The translations under genes were made by a program, and so were the position numbers. A stretch of 64,000 nt of DNA from Roseateles_E cavernae (lineage in GTDB: Bacteria > Pseudomonadota > Gammaproteobacteria > Burkholderiales > Burkholderiaceae_C): NCBI RefSeq assembly GCF_040187885.1, contig NZ_JBDPLH010000008.1, forward strand, positions 1 through 64,000, given 5' to 3'. Under the pieces are notes generated by a model. The model was given only the letters and a program-made list of their open reading frames with translations. It searched no databases and was not told where the DNA came from. How positions within the stretch are numbered: position 1 is the first letter of the stretch; every line of letters begins with the position of its first letter. Below, one piece after another: positions 32,061 to 41,949 of the stretch.

Positions 32061-32816
32061 GTGACTGAGCTTCAAGGTCTGCATGCGGTGGTGACCGGCG
32101 GTGGCAGCGGCATCGGCGCGGCGGTGGCGGCTCGCCTGCTGGCGGGCGGCGCGCGCGTGACGCTGATGGGCCGCAGCATCGAGAAGCTGCAGGCGCAGCA
32201 GGCGCTGCTCGGCGGCGATGTTGCGGTGCAGACCGTCGACATCGGCGACGAGGCCAGCGTGAAAGCAGCCTTCGCGGCCGTCGGCGCGGTGGACATCTTG
32301 GTGAACAACGCCGGCCAGGTCGAGACCGCGCCGCTGCATCGCACCAGCCTGGCGCTGTGGCAGCAACTGCTCAACGTCAATCTGACCGGAACTTTTCTGT
32401 GCTCGCGCGAGGTGATGGCGGGCATGAGCGAGCGCGGCTTCGGCCGCATCATCAATGTGGCCAGCACCGCCGCGCTGAAGGGCTATGCCTATGTGGCGGC
32501 CTATTGCGCGGCCAAGCATGGCGTGCTCGGGCTGACCCGGGCGATGGCGCTGGAGCTGGCGCGCAAGGGCGTGACGGTCAACGCGGTCTGCCCCGGCTAT
32601 ACCGAGACCGACATCGTCGCGCAGGCGGTGGCGACCATCAGCGAGAAGACGGGCCGCAGCGCCGAGGCGGCGCGCGCCGAGCTGGCCGCCAGCAACCCGC
32701 AGGGCCGGCTTGTACAGCCCGAAGAGGTGGCCGCCAGCGTGCTGTGGCTGGCGCGGCGCGACAGCGGCGCGATCACCGGCCAGGCGATCGCGGTCTGCGG
32801 CGGGGAGCTGATGTGA
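32061..32816 (+). CDS. Short-chain dehydrogenase/reductase of anthranilate-CoA pathway
   Basis: 251 residues with a GTG start 2 bp after the previous stop. Classical SDR motifs: cofactor loop TGGGSGIG, 'NNAG', Ser in 'NVASTAALKG', and YCAAK (Tyr-x3-Lys), then 'CPGYTETDIV'. It probably oxidises or reduces a hydroxy/oxo group on the alicyclic CoA intermediate, as 3-hydroxyacyl-CoA dehydrogenases do. The exact step is inferred from the cluster. It overlaps the MarR gene (TGATG). Confidence 0.88.
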   Translation: MTELQGLHAVVTGGGSGIGAAVAARLLAGGARVTLMGRSIEKLQAQQALLGGDVAVQTVDIGDEASVKAAFAAVGAVDILVNNAGQVETAPLHRTSLALWQQLLNVNLTGTFLCSREVMAGMSERGFGRIINVASTAALKGYAYVAAYCAAKHGVLGLTRAMALELARKGVTVNAVCPGYTETDIVAQAVATISEKTGRSAEAARAELAASNPQGRLVQPEEVAASVLWLARRDSGAITGQAIAVCGGELM

Positions 32817-33301
32817 TGCTGGACGAGAGCCCCGATATCGAATCCCGCGTCAATGACCAGGACCACCAGGCGCTGAAGCTGTGGCTGCGCTTGCTGGCCT
32901 GCACGACCCGTATCGAGGACCAGATCCGCCAACGCCTGCGCCACGATTTCGCCACCACCTTGCCGCGCTTCGATCTGCTGGCCCAGCTGGAGCGGAATCC
33001 GGAGGGCCTGGCGATGCGTGAGCTCTCGCAGCGCCTGATGGTGACCGGCGGCAATGTCACCGGCATCACCGATCAGCTGGAGGCCGAAGGGCTGGTGCAG
33101 CGCGAGCCGCACGCGACCGACCGCCGCAGCTTCACCGTCAAGCTGACGCCGGCCGGCAAGCGCCAATTCAAGCGCATGGCCGCGACGCATGAGGGCTGGA
33201 TCGTCGAGCTGCTCAGCGGCTGGAGCGCCGAGGAGAAGGCCCAGGTCTATGCACTGCTGGCGGGTCTGAAGACACATCTGGCCGAGACAACCAGGAAGTA
33301 G
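32816..33301 (+). CDS. MarR-family regulator embedded in catabolic operon
   Basis: 161 residues from ATG 32816. Winged-helix MarR features: 'FATTLPRFDLLAQLERNPEGLAMRELSQRLMVTGGNVTGITDQLEAEGLVQREPHATDRRSFTVKLTPAG' spanning recognition helix and wing. Its place between pathway genes, overlapping the SDR gene, suggests an auto-regulated repressor responding to an aromatic-CoA or anthranilate. Ligand and operator are not visible. MarR regulators of aryl-CoA clusters (e.g. BadR, GenR types) give precedent. Confidence 0.9.
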   Translation: MLDESPDIESRVNDQDHQALKLWLRLLACTTRIEDQIRQRLRHDFATTLPRFDLLAQLERNPEGLAMRELSQRLMVTGGNVTGITDQLEAEGLVQREPHATDRRSFTVKLTPAGKRQFKRMAATHEGWIVELLSGWSAEEKAQVYALLAGLKTHLAETTRK

Positions 33302-33316
33302 AAAGAAAGAAGTCAT

Positions 33317-34156
33317 ATGGACCAACATCTGATCGCCGGCAATCGCCGCAGCCTGGCGGGCTTTGCGCCGCAGCACTTCGGCTGGCGCCAGGAGGGCGCG
33401 GTCGGCGTGATCACGCTGAACCGGCCCGAGCGCAAGAACCCGCTGACCTTCGAGTCCTATGCCGAGCTGCGCGATCTGTTCCGCACGCTGAGCTATGTGG
33501 ACGAGGTCGGCGTCATCGTCGTGCAGGGCGCCGGCGGCAATTTCTGCTCCGGCGGCGATGTGCACGAGATCATCGGCCCGCTGACCAAGATGAGCATGCC
33601 GGATCTCTTGGCCTTCACCCGCATGACCGGCGATCTGGTCAAGGCGATGCGGGCCTGCCCGCAGCCGGTGATCTCGGCCATCGACGGCGTCTGCGCCGGC
33701 GCCGGCGCCATCATCGCGATGGCCTCGGACCTGCGCGTCGGTACCGCGCGCAGCAAGACTGCCTTTCTCTTCACCCGCGTCGGCCTGGCCGGCTGCGATA
33801 TGGGCGCCTGCGCCATCCTGCCGCGCATCGTCGGCCAGGGCCGCGCCTCGGACCTGCTGTATTCGGGCCGCAGCCTCGGCGGCGAGGAAGGGTTGAGCTG
33901 GGGCTTTATGAACCGGCTGGCCGAGCCCGAGGCGCTGCAAGCCGAGGCCCTGACCTGGGCCGCACAGATCGCCGAAGGGCCGGGCTTCGGCCATGCGATG
34001 ACCAAGAAGATGCTGCACCAGGAATGGGCCATGGGCGTCGACGAGGCGATCGAGTCGGAAGCACAGGCGCAGGCGATCTGCATGATGACCCAGGATTTCC
34101 ATCGTGCGTATCACGCCTTTGTCGCCAAGCAGCGACCCGTCTTCGAGGGCAACTGA
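33317..34156 (+). CDS. Crotonase-fold enzyme lacking canonical hydratase glutamates
   Basis: 279 residues of the enoyl-CoA hydratase/isomerase superfamily: 'GVITLNRPERKNPLTFESYAELR', oxyanion loop 'GAGGNFCSGGDVHEI', 'AIDGVCAGAGAIIAMASDLRV', 'RVGLAGCDMGACAILPRIVG'. Aligning by eye with rat crotonase, the positions of Glu144 and Glu164 are not Glu; the second segment has Asp in 'GCDMG'. That favours a role other than simple hydration, such as hydrolytic ring opening like BadI/MenB relatives, though hydratase remains possible. It lies within the anthranilate-CoA operon. Confidence 0.85.
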   Translation: MDQHLIAGNRRSLAGFAPQHFGWRQEGAVGVITLNRPERKNPLTFESYAELRDLFRTLSYVDEVGVIVVQGAGGNFCSGGDVHEIIGPLTKMSMPDLLAFTRMTGDLVKAMRACPQPVISAIDGVCAGAGAIIAMASDLRVGTARSKTAFLFTRVGLAGCDMGACAILPRIVGQGRASDLLYSGRSLGGEEGLSWGFMNRLAEPEALQAEALTWAAQIAEGPGFGHAMTKKMLHQEWAMGVDEAIESEAQAQAICMMTQDFHRAYHAFVAKQRPVFEGN

Positions 34157-34157
34157 G

Positions 34158-35303
34158 ATGCACCTGAAACACCTGGCCTGGCCCTTCTTCGACGACAAGC
34201 ACCGTGCGCTGGCACGCGAGCTGGATGCCTGGTGCGCCACGCACCTGGATCATGCACACGGTGAAGACGATGTGGACGCCCAGTGCAAGCAACTGGTCAA
34301 GGCCCTGGGCGCGGCCGGCTGGCTGAACCACGCGGTGGCCGGCGAGGGCGAGGCCATAGACACCCGGGCGATCTGTCTGCTGCGCGAGACCTTGGCGCGC
34401 TACAACGGCCTGGCCGATTTCGCCTTCGCGATGCAGGGCCTGGGCTCGGGCGCGATTTCGCTGATGGGCACGCCGGCGCAGCGCGAGCGTTACTTGCCGC
34501 GCGTGGCGCGCGGGGAGGCGCTGGCGGCGTTTGCGCTGTCCGAGCCCGAGGCCGGTTCCGATGTCGCGGCGATGCAGTGCAGCGCCACCGAAGACGGCGA
34601 CGGCTATCTGTTGAACGGCGAGAAGACCTGGATTTCCAACGGGGGCATCGCGGATTTCTATGTGCTGTTCGCGCGCACTGGGGAAGCTCCGGGATCGCGT
34701 GGCATCAGCGCCTTCATCGTCGATGCGGGACTGCCGGGCTTCGAGATCGCCGAGCGCATCGAGGTGATCGCACCGCACCCGTTGGCGCGGCTGAAGTTCA
34801 CGAACTGCCGCGTGTCCAAGAGCCAGATGATCGGCGTGCCGGGCGAGGGCTTCAAGGTGGCGATGCGCACCCTGGATGTGTTCCGCACCTCGGTCGCCGC
34901 CGCCGCGCTGGGCTTTGCGCGGCGCGCGCTGCAAGAAGGTTTGCGCCAGGCGCACGAGCGGCCGATGTTTGGCGCGACTCTTGCTGATCTGCCCTTGACG
35001 CAGGCCAAGCTGGCCGACATGGCCTGCACGGTGGACAGCGCGGCCCTCTTGGTCTACCGCGCCGCCTGGCAGCGCGATCAAGGCCACAACATCACCCGCG
35101 AAGCGGCCATGGCCAAGCTGATGGCCACCGAGGGCGCGCAGCAGGTGATCGACGCCGCCGTGCAGCTGCACGGTGGGCGCGGCGTGCGGCGCGGCGAGAT
35201 CGTCGAGTCGCTGTACCGCGAGATCCGCGCGTTGCGGATCTACGAGGGGGCCAGCGAAGTCCAGCAGTTGATCATCGGTCGAGACCTACTGAAGAACGGT
35301 TGA
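34158..35303 (+). CDS. Acyl-CoA dehydrogenase of anthranilate-CoA pathway
   Basis: 381 residues from ATG 34158, one base after the preceding stop. FAD and substrate motifs: 'FALSEPEAGSDVAAM', 'GEKTWISNGGIADFYVLFART', and the C-terminal 'VQLHGGRGVRRGEIVESLYREIRALRIYEGASEVQQLIIGR', where the Glu of YEGASE is the usual catalytic base. It introduces a double bond next to the thioester of a pathway intermediate, handing electrons to ETF. It is distinct from the glutaryl-CoA dehydrogenase at 42394. Confidence 0.92.
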   Translation: MHLKHLAWPFFDDKHRALARELDAWCATHLDHAHGEDDVDAQCKQLVKALGAAGWLNHAVAGEGEAIDTRAICLLRETLARYNGLADFAFAMQGLGSGAISLMGTPAQRERYLPRVARGEALAAFALSEPEAGSDVAAMQCSATEDGDGYLLNGEKTWISNGGIADFYVLFARTGEAPGSRGISAFIVDAGLPGFEIAERIEVIAPHPLARLKFTNCRVSKSQMIGVPGEGFKVAMRTLDVFRTSVAAAALGFARRALQEGLRQAHERPMFGATLADLPLTQAKLADMACTVDSAALLVYRAAWQRDQGHNITREAAMAKLMATEGAQQVIDAAVQLHGGRGVRRGEIVESLYREIRALRIYEGASEVQQLIIGRDLLKNG

Positions 35304-35315
35304 AGAGAAGACGAC

Positions 35316-36941
35316 ATGAGCTACACCGCCCACCTGGATACCTTTGCACGCGACAACCTCCCGCCCAAGGACCAGTGGCCGGAGCTGGTGTTCGATCTGC
35401 CCGAGCTGCAGTTCCCCGAGCGGCTGAACTGCGCGCATGAGCTGCTGGACCGCTGGGTCGAGCAGGGGCAGGGCGAGCGCTTGTGCATGCAGGGTGTCGG
35501 CGTGCACTGGACCTATGCGCAGTTGCAGGCCCAGGCCAACCGCATCGCCCGCGTGCTGGTCGAGGATCTGGGCGTGGTGCCCGGCAACCGAGTGCTGCTG
35601 CGCGGCGCGAACACGCCGCAGATGGCGGCCTGCTGGTTCGCGATCATGAAGGTCGGCGCGATCGCGGTCGCGACGATGCCGCTGCTGCGCGCCAAGGAGC
35701 TGTGCCAGGTGGTGCAGAAGGCCCAGGTCAGCCATGCGCTGTGCGATGCACGCCTGGCCGAGGAGCTGACGCTGGCGCAGGCGCAATGCCCGACCTTGAA
35801 ATCGGTCGCCTACTACTTCAGCGAGGCCCCGGACGGCATCGAGGCCCGCGCCGCCGGCAAGCCCGCCGCGTTCGCCAACGTCGAGACCGCTTCTGACGAC
35901 TGCTGCATCATCGCCTTCACCTCGGGCACGACCGGCGAGCCCAAGGGCACGATGCACTTCCACCGCGACGTGATGGCGATCTGCCGCTGCTGGCCGCCCC
36001 ATGTGTTGCGGCCCGAGGCGTCGGACATCTTCATTGGCAGCCCGCCGCTGGCCTTCACCTTCGGCCTGGGCGGCCTGGTGCTGTTCCCGATGAGTGTCGG
36101 CGCCTCGACCGTGCTGCTGGAGAAGGCCGGGCCCGACGCCTTGCTGCCGGCCATCGCCCAGTACCGCGCCACCGTTTGCTTCACCGCGCCGACCTCGTAC
36201 CGGGTGATGGCGTCCCAAGTCGGCGCGTACGACATCGCCAGCCTGCGCAAATGCGTCAGCGCCGGCGAGGCGCTGCCGGCCGCCACCCGGCAGCTGTGGA
36301 AGGAGGCCAGCGGCATCGAGATGATCGACGGCATCGGTGCCACCGAGCTGCTGCACATCTTCATCTCGCACACCGAGGCGCAGGCCAAGCCCGGCGCCAC
36401 CGGTACACCGGTGCCCGGCTACCGCGCCTGCGTGATGGACGATGAGGGCCAGGTCTTGCCTGCGGGGCAGATCGGCAAGCTGGCCGTCCAGGGGCCGACC
36501 GGCTGCCGCTACCTGGCCGACGCCCGCCAGGGCAAGTATGTGAAGAACGGCTGGAACCTGACCGGCGACGCCTACCTGATCGACGATGAGGGCTTCTTCG
36601 TCTACCAGTCCCGCACCGACGACATGATCGTCTCGGGTGGCTACAACATCGCCGGCCCCGAGGTCGAGAGCGCCTTGCTGGCCCACCCCAAGGTGGCTGA
36701 GTGCGGCGTGGTCGGCGTGGCCGACGCGGAGCGCGGCCAGATCGTCAAGGCCTTTGTCGTGCTGCGTCCCGGTGTGCAGGAGCAGCTCGGGCAAGACCCG
36801 ACCCTGGTGCGCGAGCTGCAGGACTATGTGAAGGCGAACATCGCCCCCTACAAATACCCCCGTGCGATAGAGTTCCGCGCCAGCCTGCCACGCACCGAGA
36901 CCGGCAAGCTGCAACGATTCCGTCTGCGCCAAGAAGGCTGA
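35316..36941 (+). CDS. abmG: 2-aminobenzoate-CoA ligase (benzoate-CoA ligase family)
   Basis: 541 residues of the acyl-adenylate enzyme family, nearest in style to benzoate/2-aminobenzoate-CoA ligases. Motifs: ATP loop 'FTSGTTGEPKG', 'DGIGATELLHIFIS', 'GDAYLIDDEGFFVYQSRTDDMIVSGGYNIAGPEVE' and the catalytic Lys in 'LPRTETGKLQRF'. It activates anthranilate with ATP and CoA, the first committed step. Substrate is inferred from the neighbouring monooxygenase/reductase and kynureninase, not from pocket residues. Confidence 0.9.
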   Translation: MSYTAHLDTFARDNLPPKDQWPELVFDLPELQFPERLNCAHELLDRWVEQGQGERLCMQGVGVHWTYAQLQAQANRIARVLVEDLGVVPGNRVLLRGANTPQMAACWFAIMKVGAIAVATMPLLRAKELCQVVQKAQVSHALCDARLAEELTLAQAQCPTLKSVAYYFSEAPDGIEARAAGKPAAFANVETASDDCCIIAFTSGTTGEPKGTMHFHRDVMAICRCWPPHVLRPEASDIFIGSPPLAFTFGLGGLVLFPMSVGASTVLLEKAGPDALLPAIAQYRATVCFTAPTSYRVMASQVGAYDIASLRKCVSAGEALPAATRQLWKEASGIEMIDGIGATELLHIFISHTEAQAKPGATGTPVPGYRACVMDDEGQVLPAGQIGKLAVQGPTGCRYLADARQGKYVKNGWNLTGDAYLIDDEGFFVYQSRTDDMIVSGGYNIAGPEVESALLAHPKVAECGVVGVADAERGQIVKAFVVLRPGVQEQLGQDPTLVRELQDYVKANIAPYKYPRAIEFRASLPRTETGKLQRFRLRQEG

Positions 36942-36971
36942 ACCATCCACCCCACCCCTACGGAGATTGGT

Positions 36972-38156
36972 ATGAAGAAGAAAAACCTTGCTGTTCTGTA
37001 TGCCGCGATGATGTTGGGACTCAGTGCCGCCGGCGGCAGCGCCTGGGCGGCGGACAAGGTCAAGATCGGTCTCTTGTCCACGCTGTCCGGCCCCGGCGCC
37101 GGCCTGGGTGTGGACATCCGCGACGGCTTCAATCTGGCCGTCAAGCATGCGGGTGGCAAGTTCGGCGGTCTGCCGGTCGAGGTGATCACGGCCGACGACC
37201 AGCAGAACCCCGATGTCGCCAAGCAGACCTCGGAGCGTCTGCTCAAGCGCGACAAGGTCGACTTCATGACCGGCATCGTGTTCTCCAACATCATGCTGGC
37301 GGTCGGCCCCAGCGTCTTCGACAGCAAGACGCCCTATGTGTCAGCCAATGCCGGCCCCTCGCAGTACGCCGGCGAGCAGTGCAACCCCTACTTCTTCAAC
37401 GTCGCCTGGCAGAACGACAATCTGCACGAGGCGGTCGGCAAGACCGTGATGGACAAGGGCTTCAAGAAGGTCGTCGTGCTGGCCCCCAACTACCCCGCGG
37501 GCAAGGATGCGATCACCGGCTTCAAGCGCTTCTACAAGGGGGCGGTGGCCGACGAGATCTACACCAAGCTCGGCCAGCTCGACTACTCGGCCGAACTGGC
37601 CCAGGCCCGCGCCGCCAAGCCCGATGCGATGTACATCTTCCTGCCGGGCGGCATGGGCATCAACTTCATCAAGCAGTTCGTCGGCGCCGGCCTGTCCAAG
37701 GATGTGACCCTGTTCGGCCCCGGCTTCTCGGCCGACGAGGATGTGATCAAGGCCGTCGGCGAGCCGATGCTGGGCATGTTCAACAGCTCGCACTGGGCCC
37801 ATGACATGGACAACCCGGCCAACAAGAAGTTCGTCGCCGACTTCCTGAAGGACTACGGCCGCCTGCCTTCGCTCTATGCCAGCCAGGGCTATGACGCGGC
37901 GTTGTCGATCGCCGCCGCGGTGCGCGATGTCAAGGGCAAGGTCGAGGACAAGCCGGCCGTGCTGAAGGCGCTGAAGGCCGCGAAGTTCGACTCGGTGCGC
38001 GGGCCTTTCAAGTACAACAACAACCAGTACCCGGTGCAGGACTATTACCTGCGCGTGATCACCAAGGACACGCAGGGCCGTGTGACCAACAAGACACTCG
38101 GCAAGATCTTCTCGAATCACGCGGACGCCTATGCGGCCTCGTGCAAGATGAAGTAA
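36972..38156 (+). CDS. ABC transporter periplasmic binding protein (LivK-like)
   Basis: 394 residues with a Sec signal peptide ('MKKKNLAVLYAAMMLGLSAAGGSAWA-ADK') and a type I periplasmic-binding fold: 'KIGLLSTLSGPGAGLGVDIRDGFNLAVKHAGGKFGG' and later 'YDAALSIAAAVRDVKGK'. It is the leucine/aromatic-acid type. It heads a complete importer (binding protein, two permeases, two ATPases) inside the anthranilate operon, so the cargo is probably anthranilate or a related aromatic. GGAG at 36961-36964 precedes the start. Confidence 0.93.
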   Translation: MKKKNLAVLYAAMMLGLSAAGGSAWAADKVKIGLLSTLSGPGAGLGVDIRDGFNLAVKHAGGKFGGLPVEVITADDQQNPDVAKQTSERLLKRDKVDFMTGIVFSNIMLAVGPSVFDSKTPYVSANAGPSQYAGEQCNPYFFNVAWQNDNLHEAVGKTVMDKGFKKVVVLAPNYPAGKDAITGFKRFYKGAVADEIYTKLGQLDYSAELAQARAAKPDAMYIFLPGGMGINFIKQFVGAGLSKDVTLFGPGFSADEDVIKAVGEPMLGMFNSSHWAHDMDNPANKKFVADFLKDYGRLPSLYASQGYDAALSIAAAVRDVKGKVEDKPAVLKALKAAKFDSVRGPFKYNNNQYPVQDYYLRVITKDTQGRVTNKTLGKIFSNHADAYAASCKMK

Positions 38157-38163
38157 GCATCGG

Positions 38164-39084
38164 ATGGACTGGATCCTCGTTGTCGAGCAGGCCTTGAACG
38201 GCCTGCAGTTCGGCTTGATGCTGTTCCTGCTGGCCGCCGGGCTGACCCTGGTGTTCGGCATCATGGACATGATCAATCTGGCCCATGGTTCGCTGTACAT
38301 GGTGGGCGCCTATCTGATGGCCGCCGTCACCGAGGCCAGCGGATCGTTCGGCCTCGGCATAGGCGCGGCGCTGGCCGGCACGGCGGCCTTCGGCATGCTG
38401 CTGGAAGTGAGCCTGCTGCGCCGGCTCTATGCCCGCGATCACCTGAGCCAGGTGCTGGCGACCTTCGCGCTGATACTGATCTGCAACGAGGGCGTGCGCA
38501 TGATCTGGGGTGCGCAGCCGGTGCTCTTGAACACGCCGGCCGCGCTGTCGGGTCCGGTCGAGCTGCTGCCCGGCCTGATGTATCCGGCCTACCGACTGCT
38601 GATCATCGGGGTGGGGCTGGCGGTGGCGGGGCTGCTCTACCTGCTGGTCACGCGCACCCGCATCGGCATGTGGGTGCGGGCCGGGGCGTCGAACCGGGCG
38701 ATGGCCACCGCGATGGGGGTCAATATCCGCTGGCTGTTCACTGCGGTGTTCGGCTTCGGCGCGGCACTGTGCGCGCTGGCCGGCTCGCTCTTGGGGCCTA
38801 TCCTGGCGGTGCAGGTGGGCATGGGCGAGAGCATCCTGATCCTGGCCTTTGTCGTCATCGTGATCGGCGGCATCGGTTCGATCCGCGGCGCCCTGGTCGG
38901 CGCGCTGCTGGTGGGCCTGGTCGATACCTGCAGCCGCACCTTGCTGCCGGCCCTGCTGCGCCAGCTGGCCTCGGCCGAGGTGGCCGCCAACCTGGGCCCG
39001 GCGCTGGCGTCGATCCTGATCTATGTCTTGATGGCGGCGGTGCTGTTCTGGAAGCCGCAGGGCCTGTTCCCGGCGAGAGGCTAA
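38164..39084 (+). CDS. ABC transporter permease (LivH-like)
   Basis: 306 residues with about eight membrane helices and the LivH signature 'LTLVFGIMDMINLAHGSLYMVGAYL' near the N terminus. It starts 7 bp after the binding-protein stop and overlaps the second permease by one base (TAATG). It forms one half of the membrane channel for the importer. Confidence 0.94.
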   Translation: MDWILVVEQALNGLQFGLMLFLLAAGLTLVFGIMDMINLAHGSLYMVGAYLMAAVTEASGSFGLGIGAALAGTAAFGMLLEVSLLRRLYARDHLSQVLATFALILICNEGVRMIWGAQPVLLNTPAALSGPVELLPGLMYPAYRLLIIGVGLAVAGLLYLLVTRTRIGMWVRAGASNRAMATAMGVNIRWLFTAVFGFGAALCALAGSLLGPILAVQVGMGESILILAFVVIVIGGIGSIRGALVGALLVGLVDTCSRTLLPALLRQLASAEVAANLGPALASILIYVLMAAVLFWKPQGLFPARG

Positions 39085-40049
39085 TGATGGCGAGACAGAG
39101 TCAACTTCATCATCGCGGCCTGGGTCTGTGGACCTGGCCCTTGCTGGCCCTGCTGGCGGCGCTGCCGCCGCTGCTGACGGCATTCGGCCTGGAGTTCTAT
39201 ATCGGCGTGGCCAGCCGGCTGCTGATCTTCGCGATCGCCGCGTCCAGCCTGAACCTGATCCTGGGTTTTGGCGGCATGGTCAGTTTCGGCCATGCGGCTT
39301 TTGTCGGCCTGGGCGCCTACACGGTCGGTATCCTGATGGACGCCGGCGTGGCCTCGGCCTGGATCGCCTGGCCGGCCGCGATGCTGGTGTCGGCTCTGGC
39401 CGCGGCTTTGATCGGCGCGATCAGCCTGCGCACCCGCGGCGTCTACTTCATCATGATCACGCTGGCCTTCGCCCAGATGTTCTATTACCTGGTGATCTCG
39501 CTGAAGGCCTATGGCGGCGAGGACGGTCTGCCGCTGCCGGCACGCTCGGCCCTGGGTGTCGATCTGAAGGACGACGCGATCTTCTTCTGGGTCGTGCTGA
39601 CGCTGTTTGTCGCGGTGATGGGCCTGCTGCAGCGCCTGGTCAACTCGCCCTTCGGCTGGCTGCTGCAGGGCATCAAGGAAAACGAGACCCGCATGGGCGC
39701 GGTCGGCGCCCGTGTGTTTGCGGTGCAGTGGCAGGCTTTCGTGCTGGCCGGCGCGATCGCCGGGTTGGCCGGCGCGCTGCTGGCCAATCTGAACGGCCTG
39801 GTGACGCCGCACACCATGCACTGGTCCCAATCGGGCCAGCTGATGATCATGGTCATCCTCGGCGGTGCCGGCTCGTTGTGGGGCGGGGCGCTGGGCGCGG
39901 CGGCCTTCCTGCTGCTGGAGGAGGTGCTGGCCGGCTACACCCTGCATTGGCAGATGGCGCTGGGCGTGGTGTTGCTGGGCGTGGTGCTGTTCGCACCCCA
40001 GGGCCTGGTCGGGATGTTCAAGCGTAGAAGGAAGGCCGTCCATGGCTGA
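39084..40049 (+). CDS. ABC transporter permease (LivM-like)
   Basis: 321 residues from ATG 39084; a second ATG follows at 39087. Multiple membrane helices and the LivM signature 'AIAASSLNLILGFGGMVSFGHAAFVGLGAYTVGIL', later 'GIKENETRMGAVGARVFAVQWQAFVLAGAIAGLAGALLANL'. Second half of the channel; overlaps the first ATPase gene by 8 bp. Confidence 0.94.
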   Translation: MMARQSQLHHRGLGLWTWPLLALLAALPPLLTAFGLEFYIGVASRLLIFAIAASSLNLILGFGGMVSFGHAAFVGLGAYTVGILMDAGVASAWIAWPAAMLVSALAAALIGAISLRTRGVYFIMITLAFAQMFYYLVISLKAYGGEDGLPLPARSALGVDLKDDAIFFWVVLTLFVAVMGLLQRLVNSPFGWLLQGIKENETRMGAVGARVFAVQWQAFVLAGAIAGLAGALLANLNGLVTPHTMHWSQSGQLMIMVILGGAGSLWGGALGAAAFLLLEEVLAGYTLHWQMALGVVLLGVVLFAPQGLVGMFKRRRKAVHG

Positions 40050-40802
40050 GCCGCTGCTGAAAGTCGAATCCCTGGTCAAGCGCTTCGGCGCGCTGGCCGC
40101 CACCGACCATGCCTCCTTCGAGGTGCGCGCCGGCGAGGTCCATGCGCTGATCGGCCCGAACGGCGCCGGCAAGACTACCCTGATCCACCAGATCTCCGGG
40201 GCAATGGCCTCGGATGCCGGCCGGATCCACTTCGCCGGGCAAGACCTGACGCCTGTCGGCATGGCCGCCCGGGTGCGTGCCGGCCTGGTGCGCTCCTACC
40301 AGATCACCAGCATCTTCAAGCGCTTCTCGGTGCTGGACAACCTGGCGCTGGCAGTGCACGCGCGCCGGCCCGGCCAGCCGAGCTGGTGGCGCGCGGCCGT
40401 CAAGGACGAGGCCGCCTATGCCGAGGCTTCTGCGCTGCTGGAGCGCATCGCCCTGGGCCGGCATGCAGACCGCCCGGCCGGCAGCCTGGGCCATGGCGAG
40501 CAACGCCAGCTGGAGGTGGGCCTGGCGCTGGCGGCGCGGCCGCGCCTGCTGCTGCTGGACGAGCCGATGGCGGGCATGGGGCCGGACGAATCGGAGCGCA
40601 TGGTCGAGCTGCTGCAATCCTTGCGCGCGCAAGACCTGACCCTGCTTCTGGTGGAACATGACATGGACGCGGTGTTCCGGCTGGCCGACCGCATCTCCAC
40701 TTTGGTTTTTGGCAAGGTCATCGCCAGCGGCACGCCGGCCGAGATCCGCGAGCATCCCGAGGTCAAGAAGGCCTATCTGGGCGACGAGATGGAGGCCGCA
40801 CT

Positions 40803-40806
<4 letters not shown>
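40042..40806 (+). CDS. ABC transporter ATPase (LivG-like)
   Basis: 254 residues from ATG 40042, starting inside the LivM-like 3' end. Walker A GPNGAGKTT, a signature region reading GHGEQRQLEV (His-Gly in place of the usual SGG), Walker B LLLLDEP and switch 'VEHDMD'. The LivG hallmark 'GLVRSYQITSIFKRFSVLDNLALAV' is present. It energises the importer. Confidence 0.94.
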
Positions 40807-41516
<710 letters not shown>

Positions 41517-41520
41517 GCGA

Positions 41521-41949
41521 ATGACAAACGCCTGTGTTTTCGAGCGGCAGGAACTGGTGCGCTTCGGCCATTGCGACCCGGCCGGCATCGTGTTCTACCC
41601 GCGCTACTTCGAGATGCTCAATGCCTTGGTCGAGGACTGGTTCACCCAGGGCTTGGGCGTCGACTATGCGCAGCTGCTGGGCCCGCGCCGCGTCGGCATG
41701 CCGACGGTGCACCTGGGCACCGACTTCAGGCGCATCAGCCGCATGGGCGATGTGCTGACGCAGCGCATCGCGATTCAGAAGCTGGGCCGCAGCTCGCTGA
41801 GCCTGGCCATCTCCTTCGACGGGCCCGACGGCCAGCGTGTGGCCTTCGAGCAGGTGCTGGTCTGCACCTCGCTGGACACGCACCAGCCCACTCCCTTTCC
41901 CGATGATTTGCGCGCCGCCCTGGAGCGAGCCGCAGGAGACAAGACATGA
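41521..41949 (+). CDS. Hot-dog fold acyl-CoA thioesterase (4-hydroxybenzoyl-CoA thioesterase/YbgC type)
   Basis: 142 residues from ATG 41521, four bases after the ATPase stop. 'ELVRFGHCDPAGIVFYPRYFEMLNALVEDWF' carries the Asp-Pro-Ala-Gly-Ile-Val-Phe-Tyr-Pro catalytic segment of this family. In the operon it may release stalled or dead-end aryl-CoA, or free CoA from an intermediate. It overlaps the RidA gene by 4 bp. Confidence 0.9.
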   Translation: MTNACVFERQELVRFGHCDPAGIVFYPRYFEMLNALVEDWFTQGLGVDYAQLLGPRRVGMPTVHLGTDFRRISRMGDVLTQRIAIQKLGRSSLSLAISFDGPDGQRVAFEQVLVCTSLDTHQPTPFPDDLRAALERAAGDKT

